A stretch of 64,000 bases of DNA from an uncultured Eubacteriales bacterium (lineage in GTDB: Bacteria; Bacillota; Clostridia; Peptostreptococcales; Anaerovoracaceae), in assembly GCA_900315485.1 (NCBI GenBank), contig OMZI01000018.1, positions 37,459 to 101,458 on the forward strand, given 5' to 3'. The notes beneath the pieces are model-generated. The model saw nothing but the letters and a program-made list of their open reading frames with translations. It made no database searches and had not been told where the DNA came from. A program made the translations under genes and the position numbers. Within the stretch, counting starts at the first letter, position 1. Each line of letters begins with the position of its first letter. Shown in pieces: positions 57,414 through 64,000 of the stretch.

Positions 57414-58247
57414 TTAGAACTTAGGCAGTACTGCGCCTTTGTATGTATCTGTGATGAACTTCTTTACATCATCTGTCTGCAGAGCTGCGATGAGTGCCTT
57501 GGTCTTCTCGCTGTCCTTGTTCTCCTCGTTTACAACAAGTACGTTTACATATGTATCAGCGGAGAGTGAATCCTCTGCCTCATAAGCAAGAGACTCGTCA
57601 AGCTTGAGTCCTGCTCCGATAGCATAGTTGGCATTGATTACGCCGAGTGCAAGATCCGGAAGCGAAGCCGGGATAGTTGCTGCTTCGAGAGGAACGATCT
57701 TAACGTTCTTAGGATTCTCTACGATATCTATTTCAGTTGCTTCTACACCAACTCCATCTTTGAGTTTGATGACTCCGTTATCCTGAAGGAGCAGCAGTGC
57801 TCTTGCCATGTTGGTAACGTCATTAGGAACTCCGATCTTGTCTCCGTCAGCGAGTGCATCGAAGCTGTCCTTGGTGCCTGCGTATACGCCCATCGGCTCA
57901 TAGTGTACATCAGCTACGGCAACGAGGTTCGTTCCGTTTTCCTCGTTGTACTGGTCAAGATACGGAACGTGCTGGAAGTAGTTTGCATCTACATCTCCGT
58001 CTGTTGTAGCAACGTTAGGCTGTACATAGTCATCGAATTCGACTACTTCGAGCGTCCATCCGTCCTCTGCCAGTTTGTCTGCTACAGAATTGAGTATCTC
58101 TGCATGAGGTGTCGGGGATGCAGCTACCTTGATGACCTTATCAGGATCAGGTTCTGATTCTCCGCCGCCGGATCCGCCGCATGCTGTGAATGCGAATACG
58201 AGTGCAATGACTACTGCAAATACGCTCAGTTTTCTTAGATTCTTCAT
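57414..58247 (-). CDS. metQ: Methionine ABC transporter substrate-binding lipoprotein MetQ
   Basis: 277-aa NlpA-family binding lipoprotein. The signal peptide (LSVFAVVIALVFAFTAC) ends at the lipidated Cys. The mature domain has VIKVAASPTPHAEIL and the ligand-binding region YFQHVPYLDQYNEENGT. The start at 58247 has AAAGGAG upstream and gives a proper signal peptide; the longer start at 58274 adds nine polar residues. The 98 bases between metI and metQ hold a small hairpin and a 12-bp palindrome CAATTATAATTG at 58292-58303. Confidence 0.93.
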   Translation of the reverse strand: MKNLRKLSVFAVVIALVFAFTACGGSGGGESEPDPDKVIKVAASPTPHAEILNSVADKLAEDGWTLEVVEFDDYVQPNVATTDGDVDANYFQHVPYLDQYNEENGTNLVAVADVHYEPMGVYAGTKDSFDALADGDKIGVPNDVTNMARALLLLQDNGVIKLKDGVGVEATEIDIVENPKNVKIVPLEAATIPASLPDLALGVINANYAIGAGLKLDESLAYEAEDSLSADTYVNVLVVNEENKDSEKTKALIAALQTDDVKKFITDTYKGAVLPKF

Positions 58248-58345
58248 TGTTGGTTCTCCTTTCTCATTACCCATTAATACCTTGTTAATGACAATTATAA
58301 TTGATTATATATCCACTTCTCACATTTTGTTGGTGAGTTATTTGG

Positions 58346-59008
58346 CTAGTTTATCCTGTTGTCCATTCTGGCTGCGAATCTGATGCCTGCCTCCTGCAGT
58401 ATCTGCACCAGTATGACGAGGACGATTATAGTGATCCACATGATCGACGGCTGGAATCTGTACAGTCCGTATCTGATGGCCAGGTCGCCGAGTCCGCCGC
58501 CTCCGACTATTCCCGCCATTGCGGAGTAGCCGAGGATATTGATAGTCGCGACCGCCGCTCCGTTCAGAAGAGACGGCCTTGCCTCAAGAAGCAGGACTTT
58601 GCGTATTATCTGGAAGTTGCCGGCGCCCATCGCCTGCGCTGCCTCGATGACTCCCGGATCTACCTCGAGCAGTGACTGCTCCACCAGCCTTGCCACAAAC
58701 GGCGCTGCCGCTACCACGAGTGCTGCTGTCGTTGCGCCGGTTCCTATGCCGGTGCCGATCACCTTCCTGATGTACGGCATCAGGGCGATCATCAGTATGA
58801 GGAAAGGTACGGATCTTATTACGTTGACGATGAAGCCCATCACCTTGTTGTATATGGCTACCGGTCTTATACCGTTAGGTCCGGTGACTATGAGCGAGAC
58901 TCCGATCGGAAGTCCGATCACATATGACATCAGTGTTCCGAGCACTGTCATGTACAGTGTCTGGAGAAGGCCTTCTCCCAGTAATGATACCAATGTGCCT
59001 GTATCCAT
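58346..59008 (-). CDS. metI: Methionine ABC transporter permease MetI
   Basis: 220-aa permease with five hydrophobic segments and the EAA coupling motif (VIEAAQAMGAGNFQIIRKVLL). Its ATG overlaps the metN stop by one base (TAATG), so the two are translationally coupled. Confidence 0.95.
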   Translation of the reverse strand: MDTGTLVSLLGEGLLQTLYMTVLGTLMSYVIGLPIGVSLIVTGPNGIRPVAIYNKVMGFIVNVIRSVPFLILMIALMPYIRKVIGTGIGTGATTAALVVAAAPFVARLVEQSLLEVDPGVIEAAQAMGAGNFQIIRKVLLLEARPSLLNGAAVATINILGYSAMAGIVGGGGLGDLAIRYGLYRFQPSIMWITIIVLVILVQILQEAGIRFAARMDNRIN

Positions 59009-60078
59009 TACTCTGTCACCTCCTCTCCGAATCCGTGCAGAGGATAGTCATAGTAGTCTGAATCCTCCGGTATTTCCGTAAAGTCCACGCCCTCCTTGAT
59101 GAGGTACGCTTTCTGTCTCTCTGCCGCTTCCTTATTATCCGACAGACAGATGACCATCTGTCCTCTCTGCTCATCGAGAAGAGCATCAAGATTTGCATAC
59201 AGCAGGTTGACCGGTTCACCCGTCTCGAGGATCATGTTCGAGATGATCGGTTTGTATGCCGTCTTCTCATTGAATACGAGCCTCAGCCTGTTCTTCGTTG
59301 CCGTTCTCGTCTCAGCGGTCTCTCTGTCCTCGCTGTCAGGGAAGAACAGCTTGCGCGCTGCTCTTGTCTTAGGCTTGGTGAACACTTCATCCACATCGCC
59401 CTGCTCCACGATCTCGCCGTTTTCTATAACTGCGACCTTGTTGCAGAGCTGCTTGATGACTCCCATCTCGTGAGTGATGACCACCAGTGTGATCCCTCGC
59501 TCTTCATTGATCTGCCTCAGCAGCTTCAGTATAGAACGTGTCGTCTTAGGGTCGAGAGCCGATGTTGCCTCGTCACAGAGTATGACTTCAGGATCCGATG
59601 CAAGAGCTCTCGCGATCGCCACTCTCTGCTTCTGTCCTCCTGACAGCTGCGACGGGAACGAGTGCGCCCTGTCCTCGAGGTCTACGACCTTGAGAAGTTC
59701 TTCAGCACGGGCTTTTGCCTCCGCCTTCGGAACTCCCGCTATCTCCATCGGGAAGCAGATATTTCCAATGGCGTCCCTCTGCATCAGCAGGTTGAACTGC
59801 TGGAAGATCATGGAGATCTTGCGTCTGTGCAGATTGAGATCTCTGCTCCTGAGTCCCGTCAGAACATTTCCGTCGAACAGGACTTTGCCCTCCGTGGGCT
59901 GCTCGAGAAGATTGATGGTCCTCACGAGTGTGGACTTACCCGCTCCGGAAAGTCCTATGATGCCGAAGGAGTCGCCTCTCTCGATATCCAGGTTTATATC
60001 CCTTAGTGCGACGACCTTGCCGCCCTTGGTACCGAATTCCTTGGTCACTCCCTGCAGGCTGATAATACAGTCACTCAA
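59008..60078 (-). CDS. metN: Methionine ABC transporter ATP-binding protein MetN
   Basis: 356-aa ATPase. Walker A GLSGAGKSTLVR, signature LSGGQKQRVAIARAL, Walker B VILCDEATSALD, and a C-terminal NIL domain (from about residue 265) that binds Met and inhibits transport. It probably starts at TTG (60078) with AGAGGT 7 bases upstream; no in-frame ATG lies near. First structural gene of metNIQ, behind a leader ORF and terminator. Confidence 0.95.
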   Translation of the reverse strand: MSDCIISLQGVTKEFGTKGGKVVALRDINLDIERGDSFGIIGLSGAGKSTLVRTINLLEQPTEGKVLFDGNVLTGLRSRDLNLHRRKISMIFQQFNLLMQRDAIGNICFPMEIAGVPKAEAKARAEELLKVVDLEDRAHSFPSQLSGGQKQRVAIARALASDPEVILCDEATSALDPKTTRSILKLLRQINEERGITLVVITHEMGVIKQLCNKVAVIENGEIVEQGDVDEVFTKPKTRAARKLFFPDSEDRETAETRTATKNRLRLVFNEKTAYKPIISNMILETGEPVNLLYANLDALLDEQRGQMVICLSDNKEAAERQKAYLIKEGVDFTEIPEDSDYYDYPLHGFGEEVTE

Positions 60079-60132
60079 TTTCTTTACCTCTATCTTTTGC
60101 CTTCTACTGATCAGTGAAATGATTATTTTACG

Positions 60133-60165
60133 AAAAACGGGGCAGGTCCTAACGACCTGCCCCGG
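60133..60165 (-). promoter_or_regulatory. Attenuator terminator in the metNIQ leader
   Basis: Perfect 11-bp stem CGGGGCAGGTC / GACCTGCCCCG with a 5-base loop, followed by TTTTTC, read on the minus strand. It lies between the leader ORF stop and metN. Without readthrough control it would stop all metNIQ transcripts that begin at the promoter at 60340. A short upstream hairpin ATGAG / CTCAT (complement of about 60174-60187) lies between the ORF and the terminator. Confidence 0.8.
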
Positions 60166-60218
60166 TATGATACATGAGAAAACTCATAGTGTCGGCTTCG
60201 TTATGACCTTATCCTATG

Positions 60219-60287
60219 CTATTCATCGGCTCTGCACATGCACATGCCCATCATTCCCATTTCCATCATCATGCTTCTTCCTGTCAT
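60219..60287 (-). CDS. Methionine-rich leader peptide upstream of metNIQ
   Basis: 22-codon ORF with AAAGGAG 9 bases before its ATG. Nine of 22 residues are Met, including Met-Met-Met at 6-8 and Met-Met at 12-13; two Cys are at 16 and 18. It lies about 45 bases after the probable transcription start and 54 bases before a strong terminator, in front of a Met importer. This is the layout expected of a leader whose ribosome stalls when charged tRNA-Met is scarce. A metal-binding peptide is the main alternative. Confidence 0.75.
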   Translation of the reverse strand: MTGRSMMMEMGMMGMCMCRADE

Positions 60288-60339
60288 GTGAATGTGCTCC
60301 TTTCATAGAATAAGGGGGATCATCTCCCGTCCTGAGTGT

Positions 60340-60368
60340 AATATAGCAACCTTTATGAGGGATGTCAA
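60340..60368 (-). promoter_or_regulatory. Sigma-A promoter of metNIQ
   Basis: TTGACA (60363-60368) and TATATT (60340-60345) with a 17-base spacer. The start of transcription should be near 60333. A GGGAGATGATCCC hairpin follows early in the leader. No S-box or T-box motif is visible. Confidence 0.83.
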
Positions 60369-60454
60369 CAATAATTCGCCAGATTCTTGTTGTTTTTCAC
60401 AAAGAACATTAGCCGCCGGCCAGCATTGTTAGTGAAATCTTACAGCCGTATAAG

Positions 60455-61027
60455 CTATTCAGCTTTACCCTCTCCGTTCTGCTCATCGACTTTTGCCCTG
60501 AGCCACTTGCAGAGTTCCTTCATCTCTTCCATTCCCCTGAACGCGTGCAGCGGCAGAGGCATGATCATGGTGTCACTCATCCATACATAAATTGCCTCTT
60601 CTGTCAGGTCGATCAGCTTGATGTCACTGTACCTGAATACCTGATCATCCCCGTTGCCGGATGTGGTGAAAGTGTCATCATCGAACCTGACAGTGTTCTC
60701 GCCGGCATTGACTCTCTCTGCGGTGTTGGCTGATGCCTCTATCGCTTTGTCCTGCTGTCTCAGCACGAGAGACTCCGCGAAGAAAATACCGACCACAGCC
60801 AGAGCACCTGCGATGACATACATCAGATACCTGAAGCTGCTCTGTTCTACCTTAAACACCGTGAACAGCAACGCTATCATCGCTGCCCCGATCAGGTATG
60901 TCAGCCTCTGTCTTCTGACCATCTTGTGTCCCTGCTCGGTGTACATGATACGGTACTTGCCGAATGACTTGTAGTCGTTGTCGTTAAGTGTGAACTTTAC
61001 TTCTCTCTTGTTCTTCTTCGAAGCCAT
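60455..61027 (-). CDS. YcxB-like membrane protein
   Basis: 190-aa protein with two membrane helices (LTYLIGAAMIALLFTVF and YLMYVIAGALAVVGIFF, residues about 43-85) followed by a soluble YcxB-like domain (VRFDDDTFTTSGNGDDQVFRY, and YVWMSDTMIMPLPLHAF). Function unknown; related proteins are near stress or envelope genes. It follows the selenoprotein gene by 30 bases. I see no clear terminator after it. Confidence 0.75.
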   Translation of the reverse strand: MASKKNKREVKFTLNDNDYKSFGKYRIMYTEQGHKMVRRQRLTYLIGAAMIALLFTVFKVEQSSFRYLMYVIAGALAVVGIFFAESLVLRQQDKAIEASANTAERVNAGENTVRFDDDTFTTSGNGDDQVFRYSDIKLIDLTEEAIYVWMSDTMIMPLPLHAFRGMEEMKELCKWLRAKVDEQNGEGKAE

Positions 61028-61057
61028 GATTCTTTCTCCCTGTTATAACATCCTCTT

Positions 61058-61732
61058 TTAATTATCACTCCGCTGCCCCTCAAGATAATCGCGGAACTCC
61101 TCAGTAATTGTATCTTTCAGGATCGCGCCCATATAAGCGTTTTTCTTCAGCACAGGTATGACCGTCTCCATGCAGATGTCCAGCATCTCCTGATCACCCT
61201 CACGCCACATGTTCTCGGCAAAGCCGCAGAACTTCACCGCCATTTTCCTCCTGCTGTCATCCTCAGCCACGCGGGCAAAATACTCTGCCGCATGTCTGAA
61301 GTATCCGTCTGCGTCGAAGTTTTCATCTCCGCCGAACGCGCGGTAGTCATCGTAAGCAGCTGAGTATATCGTGCTCAGAGATCTCACGAAGCCTTTTGCG
61401 CCCTTGGTCCCGATGCCCTTCCGTTTTGCCGGGGCCGCCTTGACTCCGTCGAACTCGAACGCCTCGAGCCACGGATGCTTTTCATATCTCACCCTTACAG
61501 GCGGCGTCAGCACAAGGCCTTCGAGCGGGATCCAGGCTCTTCCGAGCACCGTCTCCTCCAGACTGTATTTTGCGTCTCCCTCATTCAGGTCCCTGCTCCC
61601 GTCAGTGAAACTCACCGACACCTCCATCCTCGGAGGATCGCATCAGGTGGTGAACTTCTCGGCACCGAGTATGAGGTCGCGGAACCCGAGGCGCTGCATG
61701 TATTCAATTGCGTTGTCGTTAAGTTCTATCAT
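61058..61732 (-). CDS. Probable selenoprotein of the CC/Se-motif type with a C-terminal extension
   Basis: A 225-codon frame interrupted by one TGA (61643-61645, codon 30), directly followed by a Cys codon. The N-terminal part reads MIELNDNAIEYMQRLGF to EKFTT, then Sec-Cys-Asp-Pro-Pro and EVSVSFTDG. The Cys-Cys or Sec-Cys pair before Pro-Pro is typical of a small clostridial family of about 100 aa. A SECIS-like hairpin follows the TGA. The start at 61732 has AGGCGG upstream. After residue 100 there is an extra helical domain of about 120 aa that I do not recognise. If the TGA were a stop, the product would be 29 aa plus an ORF from 61627 without a good RBS. Confidence 0.72.
61616..61640 (-). 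promoter_or_regulatory. Bacterial SECIS-like hairpin
   Basis: Two bases after the in-frame UGA, CGAU-CCUCC pairs with GGAGG-GUCG (one G-U pair), with one bulged U on the 3' side and a 6-base loop GAGGAU. Position, bulged U and GG in the loop are as in bacterial SECIS elements bound by SelB. Confidence 0.6.
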
Positions 61733-61763
61733 GGAAAACCGCCTGCTTCGTGAGCCGCACCAT

Positions 61764-62390
61764 CTACAGCGGCACGACCCTCTCACCCGTTTCTCCGACC
61801 GTCATCCATGAGACAAGCCTGCCGTCTTTTACGGTCACCTTGTATCCTGTTCCGGGATTAGGCGTCCACATCCACATGTCTGTATACTGTTCCGGAAAAG
61901 CGTTGTACATCAGATATGTTATGACCGCACCGTGGAGCACGGCAATGACCTTGTCCTTGCCCGCCTTCTCAGCCTCGCGCAGAATGTTCCAGACACCCTC
62001 AGTCACGCGTTTATTGAAGCTCTCGTGGCTGTCACCACCCTCAAACGAAAGCGTCTCAAGCTCGCCGCTGAGCCATGCACGTCCGTAGTCATCCTCCATG
62101 ATCTCGCTGTAGGTCTTCATCTCATACTTACCGAGATTGATCTCCTTGAGCAGCGGCTCATGACTGTGCTCTATGTCACCGTACATCGCATTCAGAGTCT
62201 GCTCTGTCCTCAGCATTCCCGAAGTCCATACAGAAGCTCCCTCAGGATCCGGATACACCCCGTCCGCAGCAAAGGACTCGACCTCCCTGTATCCGTCTTC
62301 AGTGATCGGCAGATCAGTCGCGCCGTAGAAGAGGTCGCTTCTGGTCCCCGATGTATGTCCATGTCTTATAAGGTATAAAATCTGTTCCAT
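61764..62390 (-). CDS. Histidine phosphatase family protein
   Basis: Phosphoglycerate-mutase-like phosphatase of about 208 aa. The catalytic motif LIRHGHT is at the N-terminus; the second catalytic His is in VIAVLHGAVI (near residue 155), and SGMLRTEQT and Glu of EINLGKYE are conserved. Substrate unknown. The start is at 62390 (MEQILYL) or three codons earlier; neither has a strong RBS. It precedes the selenoprotein gene by 31 bases. Confidence 0.85.
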   Translation of the reverse strand: MEQILYLIRHGHTSGTRSDLFYGATDLPITEDGYREVESFAADGVYPDPEGASVWTSGMLRTEQTLNAMYGDIEHSHEPLLKEINLGKYEMKTYSEIMEDDYGRAWLSGELETLSFEGGDSHESFNKRVTEGVWNILREAEKAGKDKVIAVLHGAVITYLMYNAFPEQYTDMWMWTPNPGTGYKVTVKDGRLVSWMTVGETGERVVPL

Positions 62391-62434
62391 GAAAACCATT
62401 TTAGCACAAATACTTCCCCATGCCTATGCAATGA

Positions 62435-62465
62435 TGCGTCACCGGGGACGGTCCTTTTTGACACA
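62435..62465. repeat. 31-bp palindromic repeat, copy 4
   Basis: TGCGTCA / TGACACA arms (one mismatch) separated by 17 bases with the core GGGGACGGTCC. It lies between the divergent histidine phosphatase and gpsA genes. Confidence 0.78.
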
Positions 62466-62489
62466 CACCCGGTCAATGCGCCCGCGCAC

Positions 62490-62518
62490 TTGTCACTCCT
62501 CTCAAAACCCTGTATAAT
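62490..62518 (+). promoter_or_regulatory. Promoter of gpsA
   Basis: TTGTCA (62490-62495) and TATAAT (62513-62518) with a 17-base spacer and TG before the -10 box. RBS AGGAGG follows before the gpsA ATG. Confidence 0.82.
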
Positions 62519-62559
62519 TCGTAAAGTGTGACAACATTGTATAAAACAGGAGGCTGATC

Positions 62560-63561
62560 ATGAGCACCGTTACATTCATAGGCGCCGGAAGCTTCGGCAC
62601 CGCACTTTCAACAATCGTTGCAGCCAAGGGCTGCACGGTCAACATCTTCGATATAGACAAGGCCCACCTCGACCGCATGGAAGCGGCAATGGAGAACACG
62701 GACTATCTCCCGGGCGTCAAGCTTGAAGGTGATTATCACTTCTACACAGACAATGAGGCAGCACTGAAAGACGCAGACATCGTCGTTTTCTCGATCCCTG
62801 CACAGCACTTCAGAGCAGCGCTGAAGTCCGCAATGCCTTTCATCAAAGAAGATGCCCTCGCTATGAACATCGCAAAGGGTATCGAGCAGAAGACTCTCAT
62901 GAGAATGTCCGAGGTCGCTGAGGAAGTCGGCTTCGACATGAACAGATACGCATGCATCTCCGGTCCGTCTCACGCTGAGGAAGTAGGCATCGGAGTCCCG
63001 ACAGCAGTATCCGTTTCCTCAAGAGACCCTCGCACAGCAAGATCAATAAGCGATCTCTTCTCAACTCACAGATTCAGGATCTACACCAACGACGACATGC
63101 TCGGCATGGAGCTCGCAGGTTCAGTCAAGAACGTAATGGCTGTAGGTTCCGGAATCATCGACGGAATGGGATTCGGCGACAACACAAGAGCAGCAATGAT
63201 GACAAGAGGCATCGCAGAGATGACCCGTCTCGGAATGGCTCTTGGTGCAAAATTCGAGACCTTCGCAGGTCTCTCAGGTGTCGGTGACATGATCGTTACC
63301 TGCACCAGCATGCACTCCCGCAACTTCAGATGCGGACGCCTCATCGGCCAGGGCATGGATCCTGAAGAAGCCCGCAAGTCCATCGGCATGGTAGTCGAGG
63401 GTATGTTCACTGCAGAAGCTGCTTATGAGCTTTCCAAGAAAGCCGGCGTAGAGATGCCTATCACTGAGGCCATCTACAACGTCATCCAGGGCAACATCAA
63501 GGTAGAAGATGCCCTTGAGGCACTGATGGGAAGACCCAGAAAAGACGAGTATAAGAAATAA
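62560..63561 (+). CDS. gpsA: NAD(P)H-dependent glycerol-3-phosphate dehydrogenase
   Basis: Makes sn-glycerol 3-phosphate from dihydroxyacetone phosphate for phospholipid synthesis. 333 aa. The Rossmann motif GAGSFGTAL is at residues about 8-16; the catalytic Lys is in GSVKNVMAVGSGI (near 190); NTRAAMMTRG and the C-terminal substrate domain follow. Strong promoter and RBS. Monocistronic, ending at the branched element. Confidence 0.97.
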   Translation: MSTVTFIGAGSFGTALSTIVAAKGCTVNIFDIDKAHLDRMEAAMENTDYLPGVKLEGDYHFYTDNEAALKDADIVVFSIPAQHFRAALKSAMPFIKEDALAMNIAKGIEQKTLMRMSEVAEEVGFDMNRYACISGPSHAEEVGIGVPTAVSVSSRDPRTARSISDLFSTHRFRIYTNDDMLGMELAGSVKNVMAVGSGIIDGMGFGDNTRAAMMTRGIAEMTRLGMALGAKFETFAGLSGVGDMIVTCTSMHSRNFRCGRLIGQGMDPEEARKSIGMVVEGMFTAEAAYELSKKAGVEMPITEAIYNVIQGNIKVEDALEALMGRPRKDEYKK

Positions 63562-63567
63562 GAATCA

Positions 63568-63661
63568 AAGCGCGCCTGCATAGCATCGCTCGCGTCCTCG
63601 AAGAGCGGCGTTAGAGGCAGGCTCTTCTGCGGAATACTCGCGCTGCTATGCAGGCGCGCTT
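63568..63661 (+). ncRNA. Branched structured 3' element, copy B (probable complex terminator)
   Basis: Perfect 18-bp outer arms (63568-63585 and 63644-63661) enclose a core with CGTCCTCG, an inner AAGAGC / GCTCTT hairpin, and CTGCGGAATACTCGC. The core matches copy A at 36822-36923 in order and orientation, while the outer arms differ in sequence but stay complementary. It begins 6 bases after the gpsA stop and is followed by a T-rich stretch (TCATGTTCTTCTTC). Confidence 0.72.
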
Positions 63662-63707
63662 CATGTTCTTCTTCTTATCAGGCCGGCAGACAATATACAC
63701 CTTATAT

Positions 63708-63783
63708 GCGCGCGTAGCTCAGTGGATAGAGTGTCTCACTCCGAATGAGAAGGCCGCGGGTTCGATCCCCGCCGCGCGCACCA
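63708..63783 (+). tRNA. tRNA-Arg(CCG)
   Basis: 76 bases with encoded CCA. Acceptor stem GCGCGCG / CGCGCGC, D-stem GCTC / GAGT, anticodon stem TCTCA / TGAGA with loop CTCCGAA (anticodon CCG), and T-arm GCGGG-TTCGATC-CCCGC. Reads CGG codons. Confidence 0.97.
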
Positions 63784-63796
63784 GCAAAACAAATCG

Positions 63797-63838
63797 CTGA
63801 AACCCTTGCAATCACTGCGTTACAGGGTTTCAGTTTTT
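63797..63838 (+). terminator. Terminator after tRNA-Arg
   Basis: Perfect 10-bp stem CTGAAACCCT / AGGGTTTCAG, loop of 17 bases, then TTTTTC. Confidence 0.85.
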
Positions 63839-63840
63839 CA

Positions 63841-64000
63841 TTTGACGACAATTTTGACGACAGTTTGACGACAGTTTTTGTCGCACATTTTTGCTCGTAA
63901 AATCGGCCGGCTGCACCTGCGAAAACTCGTATAACCCTTGCAAATACAGCGTTTCCGATTCAATGCAAATGTGCGATTTTTGAGGAAAAAACGCCTCAAA
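63841..64000. other. Possible edge of an integrated element at tRNA-Arg
   Basis: Three direct copies of TGACGACA (63843, 63855, 63866) at 11- to 12-base spacing. ACCCTTGCAA, present in the tRNA terminator, occurs again at about 63933. CGCACATTT (63882) is repeated in inverted form at 63967-63975. TGAGG / CCTCA forms a hairpin at the very edge. Such repeats next to a tRNA 3' end are typical of integrase attachment regions, but no integrase gene is inside the window. Confidence 0.4.

Noticed and set aside
60133-60165. The metN leader hairpin as a plain terminator of the YcxB-like gene
   Set aside because: It lies about 290 bases past that stop codon and downstream of an independent consensus promoter and leader ORF.
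60079-60368. S-box or T-box riboswitch in front of metN
   Set aside because: The leader is short and lacks the conserved T-box AGGGTGG-type motif and the S-box core; the translated Met-rich ORF explains the layout better.

Overview
The window looks like a chromosomal segment of an anaerobic Firmicute of the class Clostridia. GC content is moderate (near 50% by eye) and Shine-Dalgarno sites are strong. Clostridia-type signs include smpB next to uvrBA, AddB/RexB-like nuclease, class B sortase, LIV transporter, HydE (a maturase for [FeFe] hydrogenase), a V-type ATPase and a probable selenoprotein. Family Anaerovoracaceae (Family XIII) would fit, but I cannot prove it from sequence alone. Most genes lie on the minus strand in long, closely packed operons. 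No IS element or CRISPR array is visible. A foreign element may begin at the right edge, beside tRNA-Arg.

Layout, left to right. 1-1000: lepB (cut by the edge) and smpB. 1013-5990: uvrB-uvrA. 6199-8726: hipB-hipA-patatin, with a large palindrome upstream. 8773-12952: xpaC, telA and a secreted nuclease. 13063-13830: a lipoprotein. 13849-19307: a branched-chain amino acid importer (livJ, H, M, G, F) led by a consensus promoter and a 28-codon leader ORF rich in Leu/Ile/Val. 19483-22484: a phosphoribosyltransferase, sortase B and a phosphohexomutase. 22620-25969: ilvB-ilvN-azlC-azlD (synthesis and export of branched-chain amino acids). 26002-33416: a seven-gene V-ATPase operon of the Borrelia/Chlamydia type. 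33602-34388: rlmH and a 59-aa membrane protein. 34555-36776: mnmA and hydE. 36822-36923: a branched RNA-like element. 36931-55967: a long minus-strand run holding a 2128-aa repeat protein, a CNNM transporter, secA, a short LemA protein, DUF2207, a HAD phosphatase, prfB with its programmed frameshift, AddB/RexB and a metallo-beta-lactamase-fold hydrolase. 56071-57215: a Ca2+/H+ exchanger. 57326-60368: metN-metI-metQ, led by a consensus promoter, a 22-codon Met-rich leader ORF and a strong terminator. 60455-62390: a YcxB-like protein, a probable selenoprotein with an in-frame UGA and SECIS-like hairpin, and a histidine phosphatase. 62490-63661: gpsA followed by a second copy of the branched element. 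63708-63783: tRNA-Arg(CCG), then a probable integration site.

The strongest signals of something little described are: two amino-acid transporter operons that appear to be controlled by translated leader peptides (Met for metNIQ, Leu/Ile/Val for liv); a branched structured element found twice, each time 6-7 nt after a stop codon, with different but perfectly complementary outer helices and a conserved core; a UGA-Cys-containing selenoprotein carrying an extra C-terminal domain; a hipBA operon with a patatin phospholipase as third gene; and a 31-bp palindromic repeat family with three close copies and one variant that serves as a terminator.
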